Assembly (NCBI GenBank): GCA_029641185.1
Contig: JAPWGK010000002.1
Location: forward strand, 310,001-374,000
Direction of reading: 5' to 3'
DNA from: Pseudofabraea citricarpa
Lineage: Eukaryota; Ascomycota; Leotiomycetes; Helotiales; Dermateaceae
DNA length: 64,000 nucleotides
The notes beneath the pieces were generated by a model. The model was not told where the DNA came from. It saw only the letters and a program-made list of their open reading frames with translations, and ran no database searches. Each line of letters starts with the position of its first letter. Within the stretch, counting starts at the first letter, position 1. Of this stretch, positions 46,760 to 59,462 are shown piece by piece. The position numbers and the translations under genes are program-made.

Positions 46760-47370
46760 TGGCAATGTATCGATTTCTAAAATAGTCGCTCTGATCGCTC
46801 CTCCAAGCTCCAATCCCAAGGGCAACGTCGGAGGTACTTTGACAGATGCCATACGACGTATCACGGTTGATTCATAGGATAAGTGGTACGTACACCTTGC
46901 TCTTTCCGCTCGTATGCGTAAGCAAGAGCAAGTTAGGATTTGCCGATGGCGCCTGTTCCCCAGATATCGACAGCTCTGTGCCGAGCATCGTCGTCGCGAT
47001 GATTAAGAAGAGCTCGAAGCTTATGCAACTCCGCCTGCCTCCCAACGAAATGCTCATTCTTTGGAATGGGTATATTGCTGTATCGCTTGAGAGAATTACT
47101 GCCCTGCGTGCTGTCGGTGTGCTGGTGCCGTCCTAGATTTGATATGTTGAGGTTTTGTGCTACTTGCATCTTAGTTTCGGGTTGTGATGCGATACGGCTG
47201 GTTTTGTTTCTTGTGCGGTCGACAAATTCCGTCGAGGTTATCTTGTGCACTTTCATCTCACGGGTAGTTGATTTATCTGACTCTTGAATTATGAACGGTC
47301 CTACTAGTGATATGATGGCGTAAGAATTTGATCGCTTGACAACGAACAACATCTCGCTTACAAAATTCAT
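46760..47370 (-). pseudogene. 5' part of a decayed NB-ARC STAND gene
   Basis: The minus-strand frame includes IPIPKNEHFVGRQAELHKLR, the classic region before the P-loop, and VDIWGTGAIGKS, a P-loop with one changed Gly (GTGAIGKS for GxGGIGKT/S). The next codon is TAA where the family has a residue such as Gln or Thr, and the frame resumes as LALAYAYERKEQG, the expected helix. Reading continues in altered frames to about 46760. The Walker B half is absent here and present at 42900-43930. Confidence 0.7.
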
Positions 47371-49294
47371 TCTTATTCCAAGCTTTACTAACCGTTGACT
47401 TTGCCTATGATATTGATATAATCTTGGCCCTTTAAATCAACACATCATTTAAATTCGTCCTTGGAGACACGCTTGAGGGGCATAGAGATACAAAGAGAAT
47501 ATACAAAAAGAATATACCGTATACCATAGCTGTGAGATGTCGATGAGTGAGTCAGTAGTTTTCAGTATCTGCCAACCAAGGCAAGCAGGAAAGCAAACTT
47601 TTGACGAGCAAAGTTGTCTTAACTCAAGGCTATAATCCATAACGGCGAATATTTAAGCAGCCATTTCTACAAGCCCTGATTATCCTTTCATGCAGCAACA
47701 TCTTAATCCGGAGAGGTAGAAATTCACTGCACCTCTTGAGAGACGAAGGCCTTTTTTTCAAGTCCTATAGATAATTGTCATGCTGTCTTATGAATCATTG
47801 GTTTTACTCTAGACTTTTGCATCACACAAGTGCCTACCCTTTTCGTAGTCGACATAAGAGGTCGAAATTGGCACGGGCCACAGTACTAAATTCTACCTAA
47901 CTGGTACATGGTTGTCTGCGCTTCTGCTACGTTGTAAGCATGTAACATCGCTGTATAACAATTCTATATTCCCTGGATCAATTCCAAGTTCGTTTCTTTC
48001 TCAAGAATCTGGGCAAAGAGTTATATGAAAAAGAAGGGATCAAGAAGTCAACCTCGGCCTCGTGTTTTGACTACGAAGAGCTAGCTACCATAGCCACTAA
48101 GTACCTCAGAAGTATCTAAGCGACGAGTTGCACCCCTACACCACAACTCACTCAGCCTTTAATCCCTCTGCACCTCGCACCTACATCTCCCCATCTCCAA
48201 GCATGCAAATCGCTCCCTCCAAATCCAAATCACGACCAACGCGCTTTCACATGAAAGACAAACTCCCAACGCACAGTACAGCAAGTAGTAGTCCTTTCGC
48301 ACACACCAAGCTGAGCTGAGCCGAGCCGAGCCGACCTAGCAGCAAGTCAACAGTAGAGTGTGGCAAGAAGCAGCGATCCGATTGGCGACGGCACAGTGGA
48401 CAGCGCAAAAGCAGGAGGCGAATCAGCCTTCACAAAGCAGTAATTCCTCCCATCTGCCGGCGGTCGACTTATCTCAGTAGGGTAATAAGATACAATACTA
48501 CGTTACCCCTCTCCTTCCTAAAAGATGACCATAATAGAACGAGGAACTCATGACGGTCATGATCGGCCGACCGTCATGTTTCAGAAGCAGGAGACGCGAG
48601 GCGAGTCATTGGGGTTCGTTCGTCGTTGGCGGTCGCTTAAAGAGTGGCGAGGGGAAGGCTCGCATGCCACTGGCACACTGGCACACTGGCACACTGGCAC
48701 ACTGCCACCTTTTGTTATGGTTCATTCGCCCTTGTGCTTGTTCCTGTCCCTGTGGCTGTACCTTACAAGCCACGCGGAGATGGGTGGTGATTAGAGTTAA
48801 GGTTAAGCTCTAGGGTGTTTCTTTTAGTGTACTATGCAGTAGTGTGCTGTAGTCCACTTGTGGTTGCTGCTGTACGGTACTGTAGGAACGAGCGAATCGG
48901 GCGTGTGATGGACCAGGTGGGGGAGCGCCACTTCAGCTTGGTACTTGATGCATGATCAAGTGAACGAACGGAGGAGGTCGGATTGGAATGGCAGCTGGCT
49001 AGAGCACCGGTACTGTAAACCTGGCACATGCGATGGAGAGATATCCATTGTGGATTGCGACCGACCTGGAGAGAGCGAGACTAGCAGATAACGGCCAGCC
49101 AACCATCCATCCATCCAACCAGGTGATCTAGGGCTATTATATAGATAGATAGCTACTAAGCTACCTATATATTAACCAGCCTTCTCCCCTCGCCCACAGG
49201 AAAAAAGAGAGAGAGAGAGACGGGAGAAAATGTAAAAGACATCGATCCCAATACTTAATTATCCACACCGCCAGAGAAAAAGAAAAGCTCGACG
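47371..49294. other. Gene-free spacer with simple repeats
   Basis: No gene supported. An 8-bp tandem repeat (CTGGCACA, four copies and a partial) lies at about 48670-48707. GA-rich and ATAG-rich short runs occur near 49140-49225, ahead of the next gene. Confidence 0.5.
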
Positions 49295-49885
49295 ATGCGT
49301 CTCCCCCTCCGCCTCCCGCTCACGCTCTCGCTTCTCCTCCTTCTCGTCACCAGGAGCACAGCAGCACTCAAGTGCAACGGGCACGCCGAGCTCTGCCCAC
49401 GACTCTGGTCGAACACAAGCCAGATCGGGACGCACGACTCGTCCTTCGACGGGGATTCGCCCTTCGACAACCAGAACCTAGCGCTAACCGCGCAGCTCGA
49501 CGCGGGGATCCGCTTCCTACAGAGCCAAGTGCACGACCTACTGGGCCTGGGCAAGCTATACATGTGCCACACGTCGTGCGCGGCCCGTAACGCCGGCACG
49601 CTCGACAAGTACCTGTCGACGATCAAGGCCTGGCTCGATGCCCACCCGGATGAGGTCGTCACGCTACTCTTGACCAATGCCGATTCCGTCGACGTCTCCC
49701 TCTTCGGTGACGCTTTTAAACGAGTCGGCTTGGATGCCCTCGCGTATGTGCCGCCGGCGGGGAAGAAGTTGGCTGTGAATGAGTGGCCGAGTCTCGAGGG
49801 CTTGATCACGAGTGGGAAGAGGCTGGTGATGTTTCTAGGTATGTGTTATCAGTTTCTTGTCTTCCAAATGCACACACATACACAT

Positions 49886-49938
<53 letters not shown>

Positions 49939-50468
49939 AAGAAGGAAGAAAAGAAAGACTAAAAATTCCCACTCTCAGACTACAAAGCCGACACGCAGAA
50001 AGTGCCCTATATCCTCCCCGAGTTTGACTACTTCTTCGAGACGCCCTACAACGTGACCGACGCAGCCTTCGGCCCAGCCTCGTGCGCCCTGGATCGACCG
50101 ACGGGGCGACGGCTCGGGCCTCATGTACATCGTCAACCACATGCTGCACGTCGAAATCCTAGATATCTCCATCCCCGACCGCGAGAACGCCCACCGCACG
50201 AATGCCGCGACGGGCACGGGCAGTATTGGCGCCCAGGCTGATCTGTGCAAGGGCATCTGGGGGCGGAAGCCGAATTTTGTCCTGGTGGATTTCTTCGATG
50301 ATGGTGAGTGTTTTCTTTTGTCCTTTTTCTCTCTTCTTCTCTTGGAATAGGCGAGGATTTGGTATTTTGGTATCCGGTGTTGAGAATGCAGAGGAGAAGA
50401 GTAAGTTTGCTGACGGGTTCCTTGTAGGTAATGTGTTTAAAGCAGAAGCGACACTTAATGGATTGTAG
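49295..50468 (+). CDS. Secreted PLC-like phosphodiesterase (PI-PLC X-domain type), apparent frameshift
   Basis: Exons 49295-49838, 49979-50303 and 50428-50468, with introns GTATGT...CTCAG and GTGAGT...TGTAG. A signal peptide (LTLSLLLLLVTRSTA) precedes CNGHAELC and the family motif QIGTHDSSF with a catalytic-type His. Then come LDAGIRFLQSQVHD, LYMCHTSC, VPYILPEFDYFFETPYNVTD, and MYIVNHMLHVEILDISIPD with TNAATGTGSIGAQADLC and RKPNFVLVDFFDDGNVFKAE. This matches fungal secreted PLC-like phosphodiesterases, mostly of unknown substrate. In exon 2 the frame changes between about 50085 and 50120: FGPASC is in one frame and GDGSGLMYIVNH in another, with no usable splice sites between. Either the gene is broken or one base is wrong. 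The first intron holds long CA and GA microsatellites. Confidence 0.78.
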
Positions 50469-51119
50469 ACGAAACTGTCGGTTGGCTGTTGTTGTATTGC
50501 GGATGATGATGTTGATTGGGAGCCTCTGCGCCTGGCAGGAGCTATATAGGTATACTAGCGTACACACGTGACAGCTGTAATCAATAGGTGGATAGGGACC
50601 ATATATTCATTTCTCCAAGGAGGAAAGAGGAACCACAGGGGGGAGGTCTCATATAGGCACTAGCGTACGTGCACACCTGACTATTCTTTTAACAGGAATG
50701 AATGAATGAATGAACAAGAAGGATCGGGACAGAGGAAATCTCACATAGCTCGCTTACATATTCTCAAGACACGACAAGCCAAAGTCCAGTCTAATTTAAT
50801 ACCTATACCTTTCACATAAATCAAATCCTGTCTTGATAACGAGAGAAGCGGTTACAAATTGCAATTCATCTTTCGGGTCTGCTATAGTTTGGTTTTCCGG
50901 TCAAGAGAAGAAGGGGTTTCTGAATACATTAGCCGACCAGCAGAGACACGAACCACTTTTTGTTCTGTGCTTTTCTCATATGGTACTGCCAGGTCCCATT
51001 GCGTTACCCGTTCCGTGCAGCTCATGACCGTAACATCTTGAAAAGAAACTCGTATTTGACCAAACCTCTGTTTTGTTTCAACATCCCACACGTGCAATAT
51101 AAAGAACGACAGATCCTCT
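50469..51119. other. Convergent spacer
   Basis: Between the PLC-like gene (+) and the deuterolysin-like gene (-). No gene recognised; a GAAT run lies near 50696-50712. Confidence 0.5.
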
Positions 51120-52524
51120 CTAGGCGCACTTGTTGTAGGAAGCTAATGGTCAGATGTCAGAAAACACTCTCTCGAAATCCTGAACCAAAACCAAAAAGAA
51201 AAAGACCTACCTTGAGCGAACAAGGCATAGCTGTCAGCATTCAAGCGGGCAAACTCGCCGCTGACGGCAACAGCACCATCGTATCCGTAGACGTAGTCGC
51301 GAACGGCACCGAGCCCATAGCGGGCAGAGAGATGAGCAGCCTGGTTGGCGAGGAGGAGGGGCTGGTCCAGAGCGTGCTTACAGCCCTGATCGAGGACGGG
51401 CAAGGACCAGAAGAGCGGGCAGGGGACGATGACGGACTTAAAGGGCGTGCCTTGAAGGAGGATGGTGTATCTTGGGGGCAGGAGTTGGGTCAGCCGTGTT
51501 TCTTGGATTTCAAAAGATCGAGGAGAGAGAGGCATGGTCACTTACGCGATCGTGTTGGCTTGACAGTATCCCAGGTCGTCACGGCAGTGGAAGGTCTCGC
51601 CTGGGTTCTGCAGCACGCTGCAGTACGAGGCTATGTCTTTCATCACGTCGTAGACGACGCTTCGTGCGCGGTTGGTTGGTTCTTTTTCTTTGAACAGCGT
51701 CTTGTACAAGGCTTTGTTGTGGCCGCCATACAGAGTACTCACAGCACGCTGCCAACAGCTGGATGAGTGATTGGAGTCAGCACACTTATCTCTCACAGGC
51801 AAAGAAGATCTGCGAGATGGTATTTGATGATATCAAGGGCCATGATTTGTAGAGGTGGGAGATAAAAAAGAAAGAAGAAAAAAAAACAAAAACAAGAGTC
51901 AACGTACTTTTCGCGTGCCTTTCGGATAGTGCTGGTCTCGTCACTAGTACAACTACTCTGAATACCATCTCCGGCCGCGAGAGAGGACGGAGCAATAACG
52001 GCACGCTGGGCATTGTCTGTAATCTCAGCATCGACGTGCAGCTCGAGGGTATTCGACTTATAGGGAACCAGGTTATCGACGAGCTCTGTAGAGCCCGCGA
52101 GGGCATAGGCGAAGGCGCCCTCGGCAACAAAGCGATACGTGCCAGTGCTGAAGTCATAGGTCGCCGCGGCATCGATCTCGGTCTCGTAGCTGGCACCCGC
52201 TTCGAGGGTGTAGAAGACGTCCTCGGGAAGGTTGCCATGGTCGACCTGGCGAATGATACCCTGGAAGGCGAGAACAGAAGAATCGGCGGCCGACGTGACC
52301 TTGAGCTTGCTGACGGGTGCGTCGTCTAGGAGGGATCCGTATTTGAAGAGCTTCACTGGCGTGCCCATGACGTTCTTGATAACAGCTCTGACAACGGCAG
52401 TGTCGACTTCGCTGAGAGTCACCTCGAGCACCGAGGCGCGCTTGTTGAGGGGGTCGACAACTGCTGAGGTCACAACTGCAACGAGAGTTGCAATCGCAAC
52501 AGCGAAGAGCGCGAGAAAGCGCAT
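51120..52524 (-). CDS. Deuterolysin (M35)-like secreted protein with altered zinc site, probable pseudoprotease
   Basis: Exons 51908-52524, 51546-51758, 51211-51470 and 51120-51142 sum to 370 residues. The signal peptide MRFLALFAVAIATLVAVVTSA is followed by a propeptide-like region (VFYTLEAGASYETEIDAAAT; AYALAGSTELVDNLVPYKS). Mature-domain landmarks are ETFHCRDDLGYCQANTIAYT, VPCPLFWSLPVL, YGYDGAVAVSGEFARLNADS and YALFAQ. The aspzincin third-ligand motif GTxxDxxYG is present as GAVRDYVYG (Asp about 335). At the HExxH position the sequence reads NQAAH (about residues 319-323), so the first zinc His and the catalytic Glu are both replaced. Splicing and frame are otherwise intact, which argues for a retained non-catalytic protein. 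An alternative upstream acceptor for exon 2 exists. Confidence 0.85.
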
Positions 52525-55500
52525 GATGGGTGGAGTTTGTTGAATTGGAATTCAGAGTAGCCGAAGATACGAAGGGTGGACACAGAGGTGTTCTGGCGCT
52601 TTGTGTGCTGCGTGTTTGTGTTGGTGTGAGAGAAAAAGTTGAACGAGATTAAACGTGTATTGAAAGCCCTCAATCAACACGCAGGTGAATCACTTCACGA
52701 CTAACCTACAGTCTTCATATGACCACGTGCAGCGTGTAGCCTTCCTTTGAGCAAATTGCTAACCTAACCTTACTAATTTTAACCCAATACTAGGCGACAT
52801 AATCTTACAACAAGCTCACAAACTATGCAGCTCTGCAACTGACCGATACCATATTTCTAAAGTGATCAATCATAGAACATGCTCTTATATATGTCTCCCA
52901 GAGCCAATTGAAAATTGAAAGACAGGACACACACCAAGACCAAGCAGTCAGTCGATGCCTTCGGAGCCTACTAGACCCCAGACATGACCAGCAAAGTCTA
53001 AACCCCAAATCACCTTTCCCAAGGAGCTCGTGAGGAAACCATCTACACTTAGAGGATTCAAGCAGAAGAGTAAGAAAGAAAGTGGCGGGTGAAGAATAAC
53101 ACAAAGCTGAGCAAGTAAGGCGGAACAAGTCCCTAGCAAAGACATATCCAAGATAGGAAGTGTCCAATTCCCGAATTCCACGATTAATAAGTATAGGAAA
53201 GACAACCGGGCGATTTGAGGCATAGCCTAGAACACTAGAACGGCTCCAAGAACACAGTGCATTCCAACACTTGAAACTGAAAAGACTAGCAAGAAAGATA
53301 TAAAAGTAGAGCTTGCATAAGACAAGTGAAGAGTGATTTGAGAGGTGTATAGAAAAGCTGTTGAAGGCTATGTTACAGCATCCGTTATTATACTCTGTAT
53401 CTTAAATCGGGCTTCCCCTTCTTCTCATACTTGCTCATGCTTAGCGAGTGAAAATAGGGGGAGGGAAGGAGTTTCAAAAGTGAGGGGATTGAGTTTTTTT
53501 GTAGCGCGGCAGTACCTGAATGGTAGCAACGGTATAGTAGACGAGAACACCACACGACACCGACTCATCGAGCTGCCATGCAAAGAGATAAGAAAGCAAA
53601 GGTATTCTCGCTAGATGCGAGGATGAGACGAACAGAACAATACGTGAGATGAGGATTGAAAGTGGCCTGTGAGAAGTAGATGGTATCGAGAGTCGACGAC
53701 TCTAATACAGGAGCGACGATTGTCTCGCCAAGACCTTCGACAACTTACCTAGGTGCTTCCCAGAGCCAGGCGAGGCAGACATATATCAAGGTGAGAAGTG
53801 AGAAGTGACGATGTCTCAGAGGGGCGGGAAATAAGAGCTCTGGGCAGAATGCGTACGGCATAGATAAGATCAGCCTGAGACGGAAGTCAATCTCGATGGG
53901 CAGAGAATCAGATGAAAACGTGGAGAGACAGCCACAGCCACAGGTTTTTTTGACTCTGTCGTACCTTGATTGCTTAATAAGAATAGATATCGATTTTGTC
54001 TCTCATTTTGTCTCGGAGACGTCTCTTGGCGTTCAAGCGACTGCCGCGCAACAGAACATCAGCTTGAAACAAACAAAACCTTCTTTCCTTTCCGCAACCG
54101 AGAATCCGGGCCGGGTAAGAATAGCAAGCCGTCGGACTATCTATCTCGAAATCTTCGATGATCCTTTGCACTTTTGCGATCAATGACGACATGATTCAGT
54201 GGGATTATCCATCAAACCTTCGCGGTACGATGGGATGAGCTGTAAGATTTCCGAATGCAGCGTCTGACCACGCACGAAATCTTACAAACATAACGCGTGC
54301 AGGGGTCTGATAGCCAAGTGTTTATCGATCTGCCCTAGTTGAATGATATATTTATGCCTCGAAAGTGTAAGACGATGATATCTGGCTGCTGATCATCTCT
54401 TCTGCGTAAACAAGTCGATATTCGATCTTGCAATCTCGTATGCTTTCTGAGTTTATGCACCATAGTGCCTAATTATTAAATGGTTTTGTATCGAGCTGTC
54501 CTTTCCGGAGCGCGTTCTCTGGCTACTTACTATGCATGACGCAGGGTGTTGAGCTCAATGCTACTCTGGTCTGATAAGAGTAAGCAGCGATGAGGTGGTA
54601 GTAGTCTGGAGAGAATACCAGCCGTCGGCCTATTTGTGATCGAGGATCATATTCATATAATATCGCTACTCGCCCTTGAATTTCGCGTTTGCTGAAGCTC
54701 GCTAACACGGTGCTACTGGTATCAAGTTCGCTCTGGACCTACGTACTCTGTGAATCTTAAGTGCAGTATCTTCTAGCAAATCAAGCATGCCAAAAGAGTA
54801 TATTGATAGCTTTGAGGTTAGTAACAACCCGAACTTCAACAAAAGGTCTCCGTCCACCACGTGGGTCTGTGGGTCTTGCTTCACAATAATCTGAGTGCTC
54901 ACTTGCTACCTTGTGCAAGAAGCGAGGTCTTTGGCTTCTTACTGGCCATCCAAGGGAAGGTCTGCTCGGTTGGTGGATCAGTGCCTCCACTCCAGCAGGT
55001 AACAGCGCCTAGGTAAGTATTCCACTGGACATGGGCGATTAAAATCCTGTCAGATTGTGCAGCTTCTCGAACTCGACGTTGCTGCTGCACTGTATCAGCG
55101 TGCTTTGAAGGCATGGAATCCTATGCAGCATGCTGGTCCTGACAGGACCCAGTGTCAGAAGTGGCTCAACTTAGTATCAGATGGATAATCGGCATCATGA
55201 GATAGACCAGATCTAGGGCGTCAACAATAGCGAATCTGCAAAGTTTGGCGGCGTCCACATGGGAACGGGGTCATGTGACCATACCCGTACCTGCGAGCAG
55301 AAGAGCCCAAGACGGAGAGGGCTGAGATAGACCTTGTGCAGATCATGGACCATGGCATCTGAAGATAAGAAGCTGTAACTTTAAAGGCAGAAAGCCAATT
55401 TGATGCACTGCAATCTAATTTGCAGCAGAGGTGAAGCCGGAGAGTGGGTTCGGTTTCAAAGAAGGGTGGAAACATGTCCGCAGACTCGGGGATAGGTGGT

Positions 55501-56148
55501 TGAGGATTCTGATAGCATAGCCAGGCCGGAGGGGGATACTACATGCAGCATTGGAGCCACAAGCTGTGGCAGTTTCTCGACTGCCGGTGTGAGATGGTGT
55601 AGGGTTACGTCCGTAATTTATGGGCCAGCAGAGGGAGAGATTGGGAGACCCGTGGGAGAGAGATTGGGGAAGATAGGTCGGAGTAATGCAACGAGCATGT
55701 CAGAGTCGACTCACCGAGTTGCAGGCAGACAGACATCGGGTGAACTGGATACGGGAGTGCGCGCATAATATGTGAGGCACGTGAGTCTGGTATTCGCTTA
55801 ATATCATTCAGATTCGCTTAACCTCAACATCTTCCTCTATTAAGTAAGTAGTGGGTCGGCCCTTTCAAAAGTGGCAACTACCACTGGGGGTGGTGGTGGT
55901 GGTGGGTGTGCCAGTGGGGGGCCTAAGGCAACGATTAGGTGTTCTCGATGCGTCGCACAGTGTTGGTGATGGTGTTGAGTCTCGAGTGTGAGTCGCGTCC
56001 TTCAGGGATCCTGGCCTGGCACCTGGCTTTGCTGGGACAACCGAAGCTCGTCCAAATCTGGTATAGATTAACTTTGTCAAGCTGCTGTTCCAACTTCCAA
56101 CGGTGCTGTGCTATGCTGTGATGTGCTGTGCCATGCGAATGCGTTCTC

Positions 56149-56179
<31 letters not shown>

Positions 56180-57417
56180 GTAATAATGTACTGTACCTAC
56201 TACTACGCTCTGCTCGGCAATACGGTATCCCCATCCATCCGTCACTCTTCCCACCCTCACCGCAATATTCACATCCTGGCACTATCGGATAGCATCGAAT
56301 CAGATGCACGACTGACAGCTTCGCATGGGTCTCCAGGTCAAGGTCAAGGCAAAGCGACAGTCAGATTCTTACAAACCAACCGGAGTCCGTACCCTCCTAA
56401 ATCCTCATCATGATGCGTAGAGTTTCTAGAAGCGTGCTAGACTGCTGAGATATCACCTTGCTCTCGACCGAAAACGCCTTGCCTTCCTGATGGGATTACC
56501 CACCGGCTGCCCGAAAGTCAAAGGCGACAAGACAAGACAAGCCACCAGCCAGAAGCCAAAAGCCAAAAGCCAAAAGCAAATGCGTGTGCGATGATGATGA
56601 TGCTGCTGCTGTGCTGTACGGCAAGTCAAGAGTCAAGGAATCCAATCGTGCAGGATTGCGTGCTTCCATAGGCGAAGATACACCATTTCTAGGTACTTAC
56701 TACTTACAGCACAGCGCCTTCGCTACTGTACACAGCCTGTATCCACTAACCTTCAGGGCCAACCTCGTCCTTCACAGCCACTGGCAGCCCACGAGCTACC
56801 GATTGCGATGGCAGATCTACAGGGTTCACTCGAATATGCGTCTGGGATAGCGTAAGCCCAGGGTCCGACCACCAAGCGGTCCCTGACTGCGAATCCTGCC
56901 TGCTGCCACGGCCATGTAATTCTTCTGACGCTTGCTTTTGTGTACACACACCTCACAACCCCGATAGACCCCTTTCCTCCCTCCCATATCCACCCCTCTG
57001 CTACAAGACCATGTCCATCGCCGTGGCCATTGCATCCAGCATGATCCGCAGACGCAGATTCATCTTTCGTTCTATTTGAAGTCGCCTTCCGAAACATAGC
57101 ATCTGAAGAAAGATTACGCGGAAGCTCATCACGGTCCAAGATCCACAATCTATATCATCCAAGGCTAGACTTGGCGCAAGGCTCGAGAGAGAATATAAAC
57201 TAGACGGTACGTCCCCCAGAAAGACGGCCTCATACCCAGCTTACTCACGGAAGTCCACTGCAGATTGCCTTGTACCAGATACAAACGCTCAGCATCACTA
57301 GAAGTGACCAGAGTGGTATTCCGATTTTCACACATCTATACCCGTCGCCGCATCATTTCTCTCCGTATTTACAGCGCCTGAACTTTGCCATATACACCTC
57401 ACATCAGGACCTCCATC
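52525..57417. other. Long gene-sparse spacer
   Basis: Nearly 4.9 kb without a recognisable gene. It includes a GGTGGT run near 55890-55905, an ACTT/CTTA microsatellite at about 56150-56180 and a GATGATGAT/CTGCTG stretch near 56590-56612. Frames up to 131 codons (for example minus 56753-57148) have no recognisable domain. Confidence 0.5.
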
Positions 57418-58623
57418 ATGTTTGCCGACCACCCCGTCCAGAATAGCGAGGTCTACCTCCTCAATTCTTCACACGCTCCATCAGTACCACCGCCATCCCC
57501 TCCCTCTCCAGCAACACCGTGTGAGCCAATAGACGAGATGCTTGCCATTACTCCACCCGAGATACAAGACCCATGTCCGACATTTGGCCAGCGTCTTGCA
57601 AATGCTGTACATGTCTTGAACACCGAGGCCACGGCTCTCTCGGCCTTGACACGGTTATACGAGACAGATCCCATTGCAAGAGGAGGTTTCAATGCCGCTG
57701 TAGAAGCAATCACTAGATTCAAGGGCGATAAGGGAAAATTGGTCATCTCTGGAGTCGGAAAGAGTGGGCACATTGCAAAGAAGCTCGTAGCGACCATGAA
57801 CAGTCTGGCTATCCACGCAACATATCTTCACCCCACAGAAGCTCTCCATGGGGATCTGGGTAAAGTTGGAAAGCATGACACGATTCTCCTCATCACCTTC
57901 TCTGGAAAGACGCCTGAACTCCTTCAATTGCTGCCTCACTTTCACTCATCACTTCCCGTGGTGATCATGACATCGCATATCCGCCCCCAAACTTGCGAGA
58001 TCATCAAGCAACGACCAGATACCATCCTCCTCCCCGCACCAATTCACGAATCAGAAACCCTCTCCTTTGGAGTATCAGCCCCGACCACGTCGACTACCAT
58101 GGCACTCGCCCTCGGCGACGCGTTAGCAGTAGCCATCTCCAACGAGTATCACCCGCAATCAGTCGCTGCAGTATTCTCCCTCAACCACCCCGGTGGAGCC
58201 ATTGGTGCCACGTTTGCAGGCCCAAAGACGGTATCGGACCTATCACTGCCTCTACCAAAAATCTGGGAAGTTACCGACGGTGACACGGGCGCTCATGTGA
58301 TCCTGGCAGCTTATCAATCCAAGACGGGCTGGGTGCGACGCGGAAACAACATCGTCGCCGCACCCCTTCGCATCAAGCGCATGTCGCCGAGCAACATGGA
58401 CGAGAGAGCCAACTCGATCACGGGCTTGATGGTTCCCAGCTCGGAATGGGTCCAGATCCCCGCCGACACCGACATCGAGGTTGCCGCCGAGAGGGTCAGG
58501 AGCATGCGCTCGACCATGGAGGACGGAGAGCGCAAGTACGGCGACGACGCCATCTTGGCCACGATGAAGGATGGCGAGGTGACGGGCGTCATGGAGGTAG
58601 CCGCGCTATTCGCGAAGCGCTAA
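57418..58623 (+). CDS. SIS-domain sugar-phosphate isomerase, KpsF/GutQ-like
   Basis: A 401-residue intronless protein. The ATG at 57418 (MFADHPVQ) is used because the upstream extension has no ATG. After a Pro-rich leader, the SIS fold is clear: LVISGVGKSGHIAKKLVATM (about residues 105-124), YLHPTEALHGDLG (family HPxEAxHGDLG), LLITFSGKTPELLQLLP, and TTSTTMALALGDALAVAI followed by NHPGGAIG. These match bacterial arabinose-5-phosphate isomerases of the KpsF/GutQ type. The C-terminal 130 residues sit where bacterial enzymes carry two CBS domains but look only loosely like them. Fungal members are cytosolic and of uncertain physiological substrate. Confidence 0.9.
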   Translation: MFADHPVQNSEVYLLNSSHAPSVPPPSPPSPATPCEPIDEMLAITPPEIQDPCPTFGQRLANAVHVLNTEATALSALTRLYETDPIARGGFNAAVEAITRFKGDKGKLVISGVGKSGHIAKKLVATMNSLAIHATYLHPTEALHGDLGKVGKHDTILLITFSGKTPELLQLLPHFHSSLPVVIMTSHIRPQTCEIIKQRPDTILLPAPIHESETLSFGVSAPTTSTTMALALGDALAVAISNEYHPQSVAAVFSLNHPGGAIGATFAGPKTVSDLSLPLPKIWEVTDGDTGAHVILAAYQSKTGWVRRGNNIVAAPLRIKRMSPSNMDERANSITGLMVPSSEWVQIPADTDIEVAAERVRSMRSTMEDGERKYGDDAILATMKDGEVTGVMEVAALFAKR

Positions 58624-59462
58624 GCGACTATCTCTTTTTTCTCTTTTCTCTTAAACTCTTGGAACTTGGGATTGTGCTTGTGCTTGGGAGCGGATCTTTG
58701 ACAGAGCGAGCTAGATCAAAGCTGGCGTTTTTTATTTGTCGTCGTCTAAAAAGGGGGCGGGTATGATCTTGCATGGCTGGGAAACCGATCAAGTTGGGAA
58801 TTTGCTTTTTATTTTTTTTGGTTTGGCACGCATCGCAGAAGCTAGAGCTAGAGCAGCTCTCACGCGGTGGTGTAGTGTGGTGTGGTGTGGGTGGTTCTTG
58901 GGATTTTGCCGTGTACGCTTTTGCTTCATCTTCGATTCTATACTACGGGGCCAGAGGGTGGTGGTTATATTTTTATGTTTTGCTCCTCTCCTTCCTGGAC
59001 AGGGATGGATGGGTGGGTTTTTTTTGGTTTAGAGGCTCTCGGGGCTACAGGAATGAATGAATTGAACGAATTTTTTCTAGTCTGCACTTGGTCGTCTTCT
59101 CTTGCTGCGTTATCTTCTGTGGTTCTGTTTTTGTGAGAGGTATTGGACCGAGTTCGTGTGGGAGATATCTTACCTTCGTATACTAAGCTAGAGATCGAAA
59201 CCAGGCAAAAATAAGGTCTAAAAGGCATAAAGATTCTGTAGCTATCAAGAATCCTAGATTATATGCCTCACAGCACCTGTCTTCCTAGTAATCACATACC
59301 TCGCCGGAGAAACAAGAACATCTCGATTACTCTACTCTATTATCCCGCAGCTTGTCTATTCTACCCTCTACACCCACCTGCTTATCCCTTGCTTAAACTA
59401 TTGTCCTGCGTCTCTTTCTAGCGATCCGTAGTAGCCTTAGCTAAGGTAGGTAAATACCCTCC

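Noticed and set aside
56753..57148. 131-codon minus-strand frame
   Set aside because: No recognisable domain, and it overlaps several equally poor frames on both strands.
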